Origin: Candidatus Roizmanbacteria bacterium RIFCSPHIGHO2_02_FULL_37_13b
Lineage (GTDB): Bacteria; Patescibacteriota; Microgenomatia; UBA1406; HO2-37-13b
NCBI GenBank assembly: GCA_001789395.1
Contig: MFZK01000017.1
Location: 1-52,682 of the forward strand
DNA length: 52,682 bases
Direction: 5' to 3'
The notes below the pieces were generated by a model. It saw only the letters and a program-made list of their open reading frames with translations. It had not been told where the DNA came from and ran no database searches. Positions 41,836-49,782 of this stretch are shown one piece after another. A program made the position numbers and the translations under genes. The first letter of the stretch is position 1, and each line of letters opens with the position of its first letter.

Positions 41836-41856
41836 CTAGTAACTAGTTACTAGTCA
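41836..41856. repeat. Heptamer tandem repeat at the mraZ 3' end
   Basis: Plus-strand units CTAGTAA, CTAGTTA, CTAGTCA. They supply the last codons and the stop codon (TAG) of mraZ on the minus strand and run into the mraZ-rsmH gap. Confidence 0.75.
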
Positions 41857-42256
41857 CTTGCTGGTTAATTTGTTTCAAATAACCTTGCCAGCTTTTAGTC
41901 TCCCAGATTTCAAAATGGTCTCCGACTCCAATGATCGTTAAAGTGCTTCTTATCAGATTTATATAACCAAATAAGGCTTTTGGTATCACGAATCTACCTT
42001 GTACATCAATTTCAATCTCACACGCTCCAGAAAATAGAAAACGTCGTTTGCTTACATTGTCAGTCTCCAGCAATGAGATTTTTGTCAACTCTCCCGCGCG
42101 ATTGTTCCAATCTTGCTTGTCATAACCGGCTAAACATATATCGTAACCTTTGGTTAATATAAAGGTGTTTCCTTTCAAATTCTCTCTTATCTTCTTTGGT
42201 AGTACAATTCTCGATCCTGCTGTTACCGATACTTCATATTCACCTAAAAATGCCAT
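41843..42256 (-). CDS. mraZ: Transcriptional regulator MraZ
   Basis: 137 residues with two AbrB-like halves: GEYEVSVTAGSRIVLPKKIRENL and GACEIEIDVQGRFVIPKALFGYI, each with the DxxGRxxxP-like turn (SRIVLP, GRFVIP). MraZ represses its own dcw operon by binding TGGG-type direct repeats. Three such repeats lie in its promoter here. The C-terminal QQVTSN and stop come from a heptamer repeat, so the tail may be recent. It heads the large dcw region, and its ATG lies 8 nt after the -10. Confidence 0.93.
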   Translation of the reverse strand: MAFLGEYEVSVTAGSRIVLPKKIRENLKGNTFILTKGYDICLAGYDKQDWNNRAGELTKISLLETDNVSKRRFLFSGACEIEIDVQGRFVIPKALFGYINLIRSTLTIIGVGDHFEIWETKSWQGYLKQINQQVTSN

Positions 42257-42264
42257 TTATCACC

Positions 42265-42293
42265 AGTTTACATCCATATAGACCCACTGTCAA
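42265..42293 (-). promoter_or_regulatory. mraZ (dcw) promoter with MraZ-box-like repeats
   Basis: On the minus strand: TTGACA (42293-42288), 17-nt spacer, TAAACT (42270-42265), then 8 nt to the ATG. Between and after these lie TGGGT, TGGAT and TGGTG at 10- and 11-bp spacing, like the MraZ operators of other bacteria. A direct repeat CCTTGAC/CCTTGAC overlaps the -35. Confidence 0.7.
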
Positions 42294-42330
42294 GGAGTCA
42301 AGGGAGTTAATAGACACTAAATGTAGCGAT

Positions 42331-42370
42331 TTTCTTTATTGTCAAAAACTGCTATGATTATTTTAGGTGA
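42331..42370 (+). promoter_or_regulatory. Promoter and ribosome site of the dockerin protein
   Basis: Weak -35 TTTCTT (42331-42336), 16 nt, TATGAT (42353-42358) preceded by TGC, then AGGTGA (42365-42370) 6 nt before the ATG. Unlike many genes here, this one has a real Shine-Dalgarno sequence. It is divergent from the mraZ promoter. Confidence 0.5.
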
Positions 42371-42376
42371 AATTAT

Positions 42377-43798
42377 ATGTTTCTTAACGATATTACTGGA
42401 TCTTGCGTTAAATTCATCATATGCAGCAGCATATTCCTTTTTTTAGCCCTTGGTACTACTTTTGCACAACAAAATACACAGCTGTTTTCACCTAAAGTTC
42501 TTCTCGTAAATCTTGATCCGCAAGAAAACGGCAAATCGATGATGAGTGAATTCTGGAGCCATCTTTTTCCGGGTAAAACCCCCGATGAGGCTGCGGCTGA
42601 AGCTGCTTCCTCAAATATTGATGCTTTTAAAAGACTATCTAAAGACTCCATTAACTATCAAGTTGTAAAAAAAATAAAGATTACTACTTTTCCTAAATAT
42701 TTAAATGGTTTCAATTATTCATTTGCCAAATATAGGGAATGGCAATGTGCAGGTCCTGATCCAACAGGAAATTGTGAAAAGCAAAAATGGCAAATAGATT
42801 ATACGAGCTTAATAAAAGATAATAATATATGTTCCATAGCATTAGAAAATAATGTCGATGAAATATGGATCTCTAGTCCATCATATACTCTTGCCTATGA
42901 AAGTTTAATGATTGGACCCAAGTCGGGTTTTTGGGTCAATGGACCGTTTTATAAGATCGACGGTTGTAACAAAAATTACATGGTAGTAACTTCTGAATTC
43001 GGCCCACATCCCTTTACCCATGTTTATGCTCACAGGATCGAATCAACAATGATTTTTATGACCGAGAATTGGAACACTTCAGACAGACAAAAATACTGGG
43101 AAAATTTCTCTATCGTCTGCCAACTACCTATGGGAACCAATACAACACCCTGTACGATGACGTATTGTGGCTATGGACATATTCCTTCAAATGCACAAAG
43201 TCAATATGACTACAGCAATAAAAGTTATAAAAAATCAAGCTGTATCGATTGGAAAAATTTTCCTAACTTTACCGGACAAACAGAGAATCTTAATTGCGAC
43301 AAATGGAATTGCACAGACACAGATCCGAATGGGTGGGAAGAATTTTGGTTTGGCAGTTTGCCTCGGAGTGACGGTGAAATAGACATGATCAGCCGTTATA
43401 GCACTACTTTTAAAATGAAAAAAAATTGGTGGTATTATTTACTTTATCCAGAAAATGCTATACAATTCAGGCAAGCACAGCTATCCGTGCCTACGCCAAT
43501 ACCGTCAGGCATTCCAACAATTTCCCGTCCCACGCTAACCAATATCCCACCTGTCAATACTCAAATACCAGATGTACCGACTCCAACAATTATTAACAAT
43601 AACTGTCTTAGTAAAAAAAATGGTGATGCAGACTGCAATAACAGCATAAATTTAGCAGATTTTAACATTTGGCGAAGCGAATATAACTCTTCTACAAATC
43701 AACAAAATCCATTACTTAATAAAAGTGATTTCAACACAGATGGAAATATAAATTTATCTGATTTTAATCTCTGGAGAAGCAATTATTTTAAGTCATGA
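42377..43798 (+). CDS. Secreted protein with C-terminal type I dockerin-like EF-hand pair
   Basis: 473 residues. A signal peptide (about 1-30, ending TTFAQ) is followed by a 340-residue domain with several Cys and aromatic-rich motifs (WISSPSYTLAYESLM, FGPHPFTHVYAHRIEST) that I do not recognise. A Pro/Thr/Ile linker (about 373-408) leads to two calcium-loop repeats: NGDADCNNSINLADFNIW and DFNTDGNINLSDFNLW. That is the type I dockerin pattern, which binds cohesin domains on scaffoldins or cell surfaces. No cohesin is in the window. A role in a secreted complex is inferred. The gene stands alone between divergent and convergent neighbours. Confidence 0.75.
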   Translation: MFLNDITGSCVKFIICSSIFLFLALGTTFAQQNTQLFSPKVLLVNLDPQENGKSMMSEFWSHLFPGKTPDEAAAEAASSNIDAFKRLSKDSINYQVVKKIKITTFPKYLNGFNYSFAKYREWQCAGPDPTGNCEKQKWQIDYTSLIKDNNICSIALENNVDEIWISSPSYTLAYESLMIGPKSGFWVNGPFYKIDGCNKNYMVVTSEFGPHPFTHVYAHRIESTMIFMTENWNTSDRQKYWENFSIVCQLPMGTNTTPCTMTYCGYGHIPSNAQSQYDYSNKSYKKSSCIDWKNFPNFTGQTENLNCDKWNCTDTDPNGWEEFWFGSLPRSDGEIDMISRYSTTFKMKKNWWYYLLYPENAIQFRQAQLSVPTPIPSGIPTISRPTLTNIPPVNTQIPDVPTPTIINNNCLSKKNGDADCNNSINLADFNIWRSEYNSSTNQQNPLLNKSDFNTDGNINLSDFNLWRSNYFKS

Positions 43799-43803
43799 AG
43801 CTA

Positions 43804-43843
43804 TCCACCCGACGGGTGGACATTCCTTGGCACCCTACGGATT
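43804..43843. repeat. Palindrome plus CCTACGGATT motif
   Basis: TCCACCCG-A-CGGGTGGA (43804-43820), then CCTACGGATT (43834-43843). The pair CACCCGNCGGG plus CCTACGGATT also occurs at 18682-18702. Both sites lie between convergent genes. There is no T-run directly after the stem. Confidence 0.55.
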
Positions 43844-43848
43844 CGGTA

Positions 43849-44331
43849 TTAAATTTCAAACTCTTTTTCAAAAGACCTACTGCCGTATTCTCCATTAAAC
43901 TTCAACGCAACTTTAATGCTTTTTACACCTTTATCATACACGCATGCTCCTGAAGAACATGTTCCGAGCGTAATTCCTGTTTTTTCAACCTCTGTCTTAC
44001 CGTCAACTTCGACAGTCCCGATAACACCCTTTGGTAAATTACCATCAGCTAAATATGACATTTCATATTCAATATTATTTGTACTCTCCGGTACTCCTTT
44101 GATTGTCAATGACACTTCACGTTTTAATCTATCCGCTTTTAAATCAACTGTTGTAGAGGAGCCGACCGTCGGTATAATCTCACTTTCCGGAAGCAATTCT
44201 TCAGTCTGAGTTTTACTTGGTGAAACTTTCTTATTGCTTTTTATCAAAAAAAAACCAACGATTAACATTAGTACAATAACCACACTCACCAAGATTTTTT
44301 TGCTTTGCAAAATTTGATTTAATATTTTCAT
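43849..44331 (-). CDS. Membrane-anchored hypothetical protein
   Basis: 160 residues. A membrane helix (about 13-30, VSVVIVLMLIVGFFLI) follows a basic N-terminus, so the body is outside. A Ser/Glu/Pro-rich spacer (35-60) leads to a beta-rich domain (VDLKADRLKREVSLTIKGVPES, EYEMSYLADG, KSIKVALKFNGEYGS) with a Cys pair (CSSGAC) that could form a disulfide. No family is recognised; the pattern resembles a small Ig-like fold. It is followed by a convergent spacer and preceded by glyS with a 34-nt gap. Confidence 0.65.
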   Translation of the reverse strand: MKILNQILQSKKILVSVVIVLMLIVGFFLIKSNKKVSPSKTQTEELLPESEIIPTVGSSTTVDLKADRLKREVSLTIKGVPESTNNIEYEMSYLADGNLPKGVIGTVEVDGKTEVEKTGITLGTCSSGACVYDKGVKSIKVALKFNGEYGSRSFEKEFEI

Positions 44332-44365
44332 ATTTTAATGAATTAACGTTATGACTATATAAAAA

Positions 44366-45742
44366 TTATAATATTTTTTTCTTAATAAATTCTATAATGT
44401 CGTCCTGACGAATTCTTTCTTGTTTCATCGTATCTCTTTCTCTTATTGTGACTGTGTCATCTACAATTGTATCGTAATCGACGGTAACGCAAAATGGTGT
44501 ACCAATTTCATCCTGTCTTCGATACATTTTACCAATGTTGCCGCTGTCATCAAATTCACAAACGAAATGTGATTTCAATTTACTATATAATTCTTTGGCT
44601 TTTTTTTGTAACTTCTCATCCTTTTGCAATGGGAAAATCGCAGCTTTAATAGGCGCAATTTTTGGATTTAACTTCAAATATACTCGCTGTTTGCCATTTA
44701 CTTCATCCTCTTTATAAGCGTCAAATATTATTGCTCCAACCAATCGTGACAATCCAAATGTTGGTTCAATAACATGGGGAATAAAAGTTTCACCCGTTTG
44801 TGGATCACGATATGCTAAATCTTTTCCCGAGTTTTTTGCATGATTGGTTAAATCAAAATCAGTACGATATGCGATCCCAAACAATTCTTTATACCCAAAA
44901 GGATATTTGTATTCGATATCTTCTGTTTTCTTTGAATAATGAGATCTTTCTTTTTCGTCGTGCTCGCGCCAACGCACATTCTCTTTTGCAATACCTACTA
45001 TAAGTGCAAAATCAATCATTTCAGTTTTCCACATTTCATATATTGACTCCCACGCGTCTGATTTTATGAAATATTCAAGCTCCATCAAGTCAAATTCTAA
45101 AGTACGGTGTATAAACTGGCCTAAAGTGACTTCATTTCTGAAGGCTTTTCCTATTTGGGCGATCCCAAAAGGTAGACGAACTCGCATCGTGTCTAATACG
45201 TTTTTAAAGTTAACAAATATTCCTTGTGCGATCTCACCACGAAGATAAACCTTTGCTTTCTTTTCTTCAACAATACCTACCCGTGTTTCAAACAGGAGAT
45301 TAAAACGGCGTACTTCGGTGAAATCATAAGCCCCGCATTTTGGACATTTAATCTTATTTTCTCTGATAATTTTTTCCAGTTCGTCAATACTGAGTCCTTC
45401 AACTTTGATATCCGGTAACGATTCTTCAACCAAAAAATCAGCGCGAGTTCGAAATTGACATGTTTTGCAATCTATCAACGCGTCAGTAAAATTTGCCACA
45501 TGACCCGAGGCCTCCCAAACTTTTGGGTTTAAAAAAATAGATGCTTCAAGACCCACCATATCATTTCTCTCTAATACAAATTTCTTCCACCATAAATCAC
45601 GAATGTTATTTTTTAATAGCGTGCCATAATGCCCAAAATCCCAAGTATTGGCTAAACCTCCATAAATATCTGACGATGGATAGACAAAACCACGACGTTT
45701 ACAAAGTGCAGTGATTTTATCTAGCGTTGTATATGAATTCAT
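44366..45742 (-). CDS. glyS: Glycyl-tRNA synthetase, homodimeric class II type
   Basis: 458 residues. Class II motifs: motif 1 region FLNPKVWEASGHVANFTDALIDCK, motif 2 FRNEVTLGQFIHRTLEFDLMELEYF, motif 3 EPTFGLSRLVGAIIFDAY. A zinc-type pair CKTC and CPKC is present. The anticodon-binding domain is at the C-terminus (IKAAIFPLQKDEKLQKKAK, IGKMYRRQDEIGTPFCVTVD). This is the single-chain alpha2 GlyRS, not the alpha/beta type. A perfect TATAAT ends 7 nt before the ATG. It is divergent from the GT2 gene. The symbol glyS follows common usage for this form. Confidence 0.95.
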   Translation of the reverse strand: MNSYTTLDKITALCKRRGFVYPSSDIYGGLANTWDFGHYGTLLKNNIRDLWWKKFVLERNDMVGLEASIFLNPKVWEASGHVANFTDALIDCKTCQFRTRADFLVEESLPDIKVEGLSIDELEKIIRENKIKCPKCGAYDFTEVRRFNLLFETRVGIVEEKKAKVYLRGEIAQGIFVNFKNVLDTMRVRLPFGIAQIGKAFRNEVTLGQFIHRTLEFDLMELEYFIKSDAWESIYEMWKTEMIDFALIVGIAKENVRWREHDEKERSHYSKKTEDIEYKYPFGYKELFGIAYRTDFDLTNHAKNSGKDLAYRDPQTGETFIPHVIEPTFGLSRLVGAIIFDAYKEDEVNGKQRVYLKLNPKIAPIKAAIFPLQKDEKLQKKAKELYSKLKSHFVCEFDDSGNIGKMYRRQDEIGTPFCVTVDYDTIVDDTVTIRERDTMKQERIRQDDIIEFIKKKIL

Positions 45743-45749
45743 AAAAAAG

Positions 45750-45755
45750 ATTATA
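45750..45755 (-). promoter_or_regulatory. glyS -10 element, leaderless geometry
   Basis: Perfect TATAAT on the minus strand with 7 nt (CTTTTTT) to the ATG at 45742. Confidence 0.6.
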
Positions 45756-45769
45756 GCAAACGAATTGAT

Positions 45770-45780
45770 TATAATATAAT
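45770..45780 (+). promoter_or_regulatory. GT2 gene -10 element(s)
   Basis: Two overlapping TATAAT hexamers: 45770-45775 (9 nt before the ATG) and 45775-45780 (4 nt before). The first could give a near-leaderless mRNA. It is divergent from glyS. Confidence 0.45.
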
Positions 45781-45784
45781 CATC

Positions 45785-46696
45785 ATGACTGACTTATCGA
45801 TAATTGTTATCTCCTATAACACCAAAGTCCTGACGGAAAAATGTCTTGAAACTATCATTTCTTCTTTACACCATAAATCAACCATTACCGCAGAAATCAT
45901 TGTCATTGACAACAACTCTAATGACGGTAGCGTTGAAATGCTAAAAGACTTTCATAGCTCTATGCTCATGTCTCAAAGTCCGAATATAAAACTTAAAACA
46001 ATTTTCAGTAAATCAAATCTCGGATACGCAAAAGGAAATAATGAAGCTGTAAAACGTGCCGAGGGCAAAATAATTCTATTCCTCAATTCAGACATTGAAG
46101 TTTTAGCTGATGCGATTCCTAAACTATATCAGTTCTTTGTAAACCAGAAACGTTTCCAATTTATCGGTGGAAAACTTTTTAATCAAGACATGACATCACA
46201 AGCATCCTGCGGACCGGATTACAGTTTGCCAATTGTTTTTACCGCTCTTTTTTTAAGAGGTGATTATTATGGTCTAACACGCTATTCACCAAATCAACTA
46301 AGGCAAGTTGATTGGGTTTCGGGCGCCTGCTTTATTTGTAAAAAAACAGACTTTGAAAATATTTCCGGATTTGACAATAACATCTTTATGTATATGGACG
46401 AAATTGACCTTTTTTTTCGAGCTAGAAAACATCAATTAATAGTTGGGTTTTATCCTGATGCACAATTTATTCATATAGGATCAGGCTCAAGCCACGGCCG
46501 TACCCAACCTATCTTGCAAGTGTTTAAAGGACTTATATATTTTTATAAAAAACATCATAGAACGTCGGCGATCAACTTTCTAAAGTTTATGTTAAAATTA
46601 AAAGCACTTGTTGCTTGTCGAATTGGCCGACTTTTAGGTAACCAGTATCTCATTAGTACATATGCAAAAGCTTATAAAATTGTTGACAATAATTGA
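45785..46696 (+). CDS. GT2 family glycosyltransferase (rhamnosyltransferase-like)
   Basis: 303 residues, GT-A fold. It opens DLSIIVISYNTKVLTEKCLETI, has VIDNNSNDGSVEML, and the DXD-type metal site in ILFLNSDIEV. WVSGACFICKK and MYMDEIDLFFRARKHQ carry the acceptor-side ED motif. Such enzymes, often called WcaA/WbbL-like, add rhamnose or other sugars to lipid-linked glycans. It is the first gene of a plus-strand polysaccharide set and overlaps the next gene by 35 nt. Confidence 0.9.
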   Translation: MTDLSIIVISYNTKVLTEKCLETIISSLHHKSTITAEIIVIDNNSNDGSVEMLKDFHSSMLMSQSPNIKLKTIFSKSNLGYAKGNNEAVKRAEGKIILFLNSDIEVLADAIPKLYQFFVNQKRFQFIGGKLFNQDMTSQASCGPDYSLPIVFTALFLRGDYYGLTRYSPNQLRQVDWVSGACFICKKTDFENISGFDNNIFMYMDEIDLFFRARKHQLIVGFYPDAQFIHIGSGSSHGRTQPILQVFKGLIYFYKKHHRTSAINFLKFMLKLKALVACRIGRLLGNQYLISTYAKAYKIVDNN

Positions 46697-48305
46697 TAAT
46701 AATTTATTGTTAACGGTATTATCTTTCTTTGTTTTTCTAATTTCGCTGTACCCTAAATTACCACTTATCCACGTTGAATACACCTATATCTACATCCGCG
46801 CGGACGATTTTCTTGTGGTTTTTTTGTCGGTAATTTTTTTGCTTCAACTTGTTCGTAGAAAAGTTCATTTAAATCGAAAACTGATTATTCCAATTGGAAT
46901 TTTTTGGTTGGCCGTGTTTTCAAGTTTTGTGTACCATGTTTACATTGTCAAGACAATGCCTTATGTACAAGTTGCTTTTCTTCATACTTTAAGGCGCATA
47001 GAGTATATGACAATTTTTTTTATCACAGCGTCTTTTATCAGATCAAAAAAAGATTTTTTCCTGATTTTATTTACAATTTTTTGTTCATTGACGTTAGTCG
47101 GAATTTATGGATTGGGGCAAAAATTTATTGGTTTCCCTGCGGTTCAAACAATGAATCCAGCTTTTGCTCGAGGATTAATATTGCTCCTTACTCCTGAGGC
47201 AAGAATATCCGGGACTTTTGCCGGCCACTATGATTTATCATCATATTTAGTCTTTCTTTTACCTCTGGTTTGGGGTATGTATTTAAGCCGTAGATACTTT
47301 CAAACTTTACAAAAAAGCCAGAATTTCATTTATATTGTCGGGTTTGTCTCGATTTTGATCTTGACATACAATCTTCGTATTACCAACTGGTGGATTCTTG
47401 TACTTGTCATGACAATGCCACTTTTGATCTTGTATTTATCAGATCAGAACCTGAAAGAAAAAATGCTGACTTTTCTCATATGTCTTTGTTCAATCACTGT
47501 ACTCATCTTCACTGCCTCTAGAATCTCTTTTATCTCCTACATGCTGACAACACCGATCTTTCTTCTCTTTATGAAAAAGTATCGATTGTTTGTTATTGTT
47601 TTAATTTTCACATTATCGTTATCATTTTTTAGCAAAGATCTAACCAATCGTTTCTCAAAGACATTTCAAGTAAAACAAATATTAGTTGATGACACGACTG
47701 GAAGCGTTTATGTGCCACAGCGAATCTCTACTAAAGAATTACCAGCGGGCTCAGCATATATTGATTTAAATAAACAAAAACCAATCACAAAAGAAACAGA
47801 GGCCTATAAACAACAAGTAATAAGAGATGCTACTGCATCCGGAAAAACACTGACGCAGGAAGAAAGAGATAAACTTCTTGCCTCACTTGAAGCAAACCTT
47901 AGAGCGATATCTAGCGTCGTGGCTGATATTTCTTTTGCGACGAGACTTCAAATTGAATGGCCAAGAGCTCTAAGGGCATTTAGAAAAAACATGATTTTTG
48001 GCACCGGTCCTTTTTCAATAACTGAAGCAACCGATAATGATTATCTTAGATCACTTGGTGAATTTGGTTTATTTGGTTTCCTGAGTTTTGCCTATGTATT
48101 ATTTACCATTTTCTGGCTAATTGTCAGAAATATAAAAAATACAGCACAAGACCATCGACCCATTTTCATTGGTTTTATTTTTGGATTTTTTGGTCTCATG
48201 ATCAATGCTTCATATATAGATGTTTTTGAAGCATCTAAAGTCGCATATACATTTTGGTTGGTCAGTGGATCAATGATTGGATTTATTAGCTTATCAAAAA
48301 AATGA
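46662..48305 (+). CDS. O-antigen ligase/polymerase-like membrane protein (Wzy_C type)
   Basis: 547 residues, about 11-12 membrane helices. A large hydrophilic loop (about 325-430) lies between late helices and leads to RALRAFRKNMIFGTGPFSI and DNDYLRSLGEFGLFGFLSF, the pattern of O-antigen ligases and Wzy polymerases. These transfer or polymerise undecaprenyl-linked glycans outside the membrane. The loop contains a basic/Gln-rich stretch (TEAYKQQVIRDATASGKTLT) unusual for the family. The start at 46662 lies inside the GT2 end; a later start cannot be excluded. It shares an ATGA overlap with the next gene. Confidence 0.75.
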   Translation: MQKLIKLLTIIDNNLLLTVLSFFVFLISLYPKLPLIHVEYTYIYIRADDFLVVFLSVIFLLQLVRRKVHLNRKLIIPIGIFWLAVFSSFVYHVYIVKTMPYVQVAFLHTLRRIEYMTIFFITASFIRSKKDFFLILFTIFCSLTLVGIYGLGQKFIGFPAVQTMNPAFARGLILLLTPEARISGTFAGHYDLSSYLVFLLPLVWGMYLSRRYFQTLQKSQNFIYIVGFVSILILTYNLRITNWWILVLVMTMPLLILYLSDQNLKEKMLTFLICLCSITVLIFTASRISFISYMLTTPIFLLFMKKYRLFVIVLIFTLSLSFFSKDLTNRFSKTFQVKQILVDDTTGSVYVPQRISTKELPAGSAYIDLNKQKPITKETEAYKQQVIRDATASGKTLTQEERDKLLASLEANLRAISSVVADISFATRLQIEWPRALRAFRKNMIFGTGPFSITEATDNDYLRSLGEFGLFGFLSFAYVLFTIFWLIVRNIKNTAQDHRPIFIGFIFGFFGLMINASYIDVFEASKVAYTFWLVSGSMIGFISLSKK

Positions 48306-49774
48306 AAGAAAACTCTATAAAACCGCATTTTGGGTTAAAAAAGATTGATATTTTGCTCATATTCTTTCTCATACTAATTGGTCTCGTTTTTAGACTATAT
48401 AAAATAGGAAATCCCGTTGCTGATTGGCATTCATGGCGTCAGGCCGATACCGCAGCAGTTGCGCGAAATTTTGTGAGAGGTGGCTTTGATTTATTGCATC
48501 CAAAATATGATGATTTAGGTAGAAATCAGACAGGATTAGATAATCCTCAAGGATATAGATTTGTAGAATTTCCTTTTTATAATAGTCTGTTTGCCACACT
48601 GTATAAAATATATTCTGGTGTATCTTTAGAAATTTATGGGAGATTAACATCAATTATCTTTTCACTTTTGATAATTGCGGTCATTTATATCTTGCTACTG
48701 TATGAAGATCATCAACTTTCAGCTTTTTTTGGTGCACTGGTTTTTGCTATCATGCCCTTTTTTATTTATTATTCAAGAGTTATTTTGCCTGAAATGACAG
48801 CTTTATCACTGATGTTTGTCTCTATACTACTATTGTATTTTTGGCCGGGTAACTTTCACAAAAAAAAAGGTTGGCTATTTTTCTCATTGTCCTTGATATT
48901 TGGCGCTTTAGCACTACTCGTTAAACCAACGACCATTTTTTTTCTTATTCCCTTAATTTATATTTTCATTCAAAAAAATGGAATCTATACTCTAAAAAAA
49001 GTCAGTCTATACATATTTTTGATACTTGTTTTGCTGCCGACTGGACTCTGGAGACTATGGATACAAAATTTCCCACAGGGCGTTCCTGCTTCGAATTGGT
49101 TAATATCCGTAGTCAATACATACGAAGGACCAAAAAATATTTTTTTTAGACCGGCTTTTTTTCGCTGGATATTTTATGAAAGAATTCCAAATTTAATATT
49201 GGGTAGCTATTTGATATTTCCATTATTATTGGGTTTTCTTAAAAAACCAAAAAAAAGTTGGCTGATACATTCTATTGCATTATCTTCTTTGGTATACCTT
49301 TTTACTTTTCAAGGAGGCAATGTCCAACATGATTATTATCAGACCTTGATTTTACCCTCTCTTGCCATGCTAATTGGAATCGGTTTTGGCAATATTTTTC
49401 ATGAGAAAAGACTTTTCAGTAATCAGATATTTAATATATCAACCGTTATTGTAATATTGGGATTTTCATTTGCTTTTTCTTACTATAAAGTTAAAGATTA
49501 TTATTCCACAGATCCAAATTTAATTAAAATTGCTAAAATTGTAAATACGGTAACAGCATCTAACGTCAAAATTGTTACCGATCGAGATGGCGATACTACA
49601 CTTCTCTACCTTGCAGATCGAAAAGGTGTAGCTGCAGTCTATGAAGACTTATCCATATTTAAAAATAATGGATTTAAATATTTTGTCACTCTACATAAAG
49701 AAATAGCAGACGAGGTAAAAAAGCAATATAAAACCATCTTTGAAAACGACCAAGTGTTTATCTTTAAACTATAA
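48302..49774 (+). CDS. ArnT/PMT-like GT-C glycosyltransferase (GT39/GT83 style)
   Basis: 490 residues, about 11-12 membrane helices. The first periplasmic loop contains DWHSWRQADTAAVARNFV, where the acidic D and the RQAD motif are the PMT/ArnT-like signature. RVILPEMTALSLMF and KPTTIFFLIPLIYIFI follow. These enzymes use polyprenyl-phosphate sugars to modify lipids or proteins outside the cell. The substrate is unknown. The ATG overlaps the upstream stop, and the next gene follows after 8 nt, so it is part of one operon. Confidence 0.82.
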   Translation: MKENSIKPHFGLKKIDILLIFFLILIGLVFRLYKIGNPVADWHSWRQADTAAVARNFVRGGFDLLHPKYDDLGRNQTGLDNPQGYRFVEFPFYNSLFATLYKIYSGVSLEIYGRLTSIIFSLLIIAVIYILLLYEDHQLSAFFGALVFAIMPFFIYYSRVILPEMTALSLMFVSILLLYFWPGNFHKKKGWLFFSLSLIFGALALLVKPTTIFFLIPLIYIFIQKNGIYTLKKVSLYIFLILVLLPTGLWRLWIQNFPQGVPASNWLISVVNTYEGPKNIFFRPAFFRWIFYERIPNLILGSYLIFPLLLGFLKKPKKSWLIHSIALSSLVYLFTFQGGNVQHDYYQTLILPSLAMLIGIGFGNIFHEKRLFSNQIFNISTVIVILGFSFAFSYYKVKDYYSTDPNLIKIAKIVNTVTASNVKIVTDRDGDTTLLYLADRKGVAAVYEDLSIFKNNGFKYFVTLHKEIADEVKKQYKTIFENDQVFIFKL

Positions 49775-49782
49775 AAATAGGT

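Noticed and set aside
46904-47197. Plus-strand frame inside the O-antigen-ligase-like gene
   Set aside because: It is an alternative frame of a clear membrane-protein gene with no start signal of its own.
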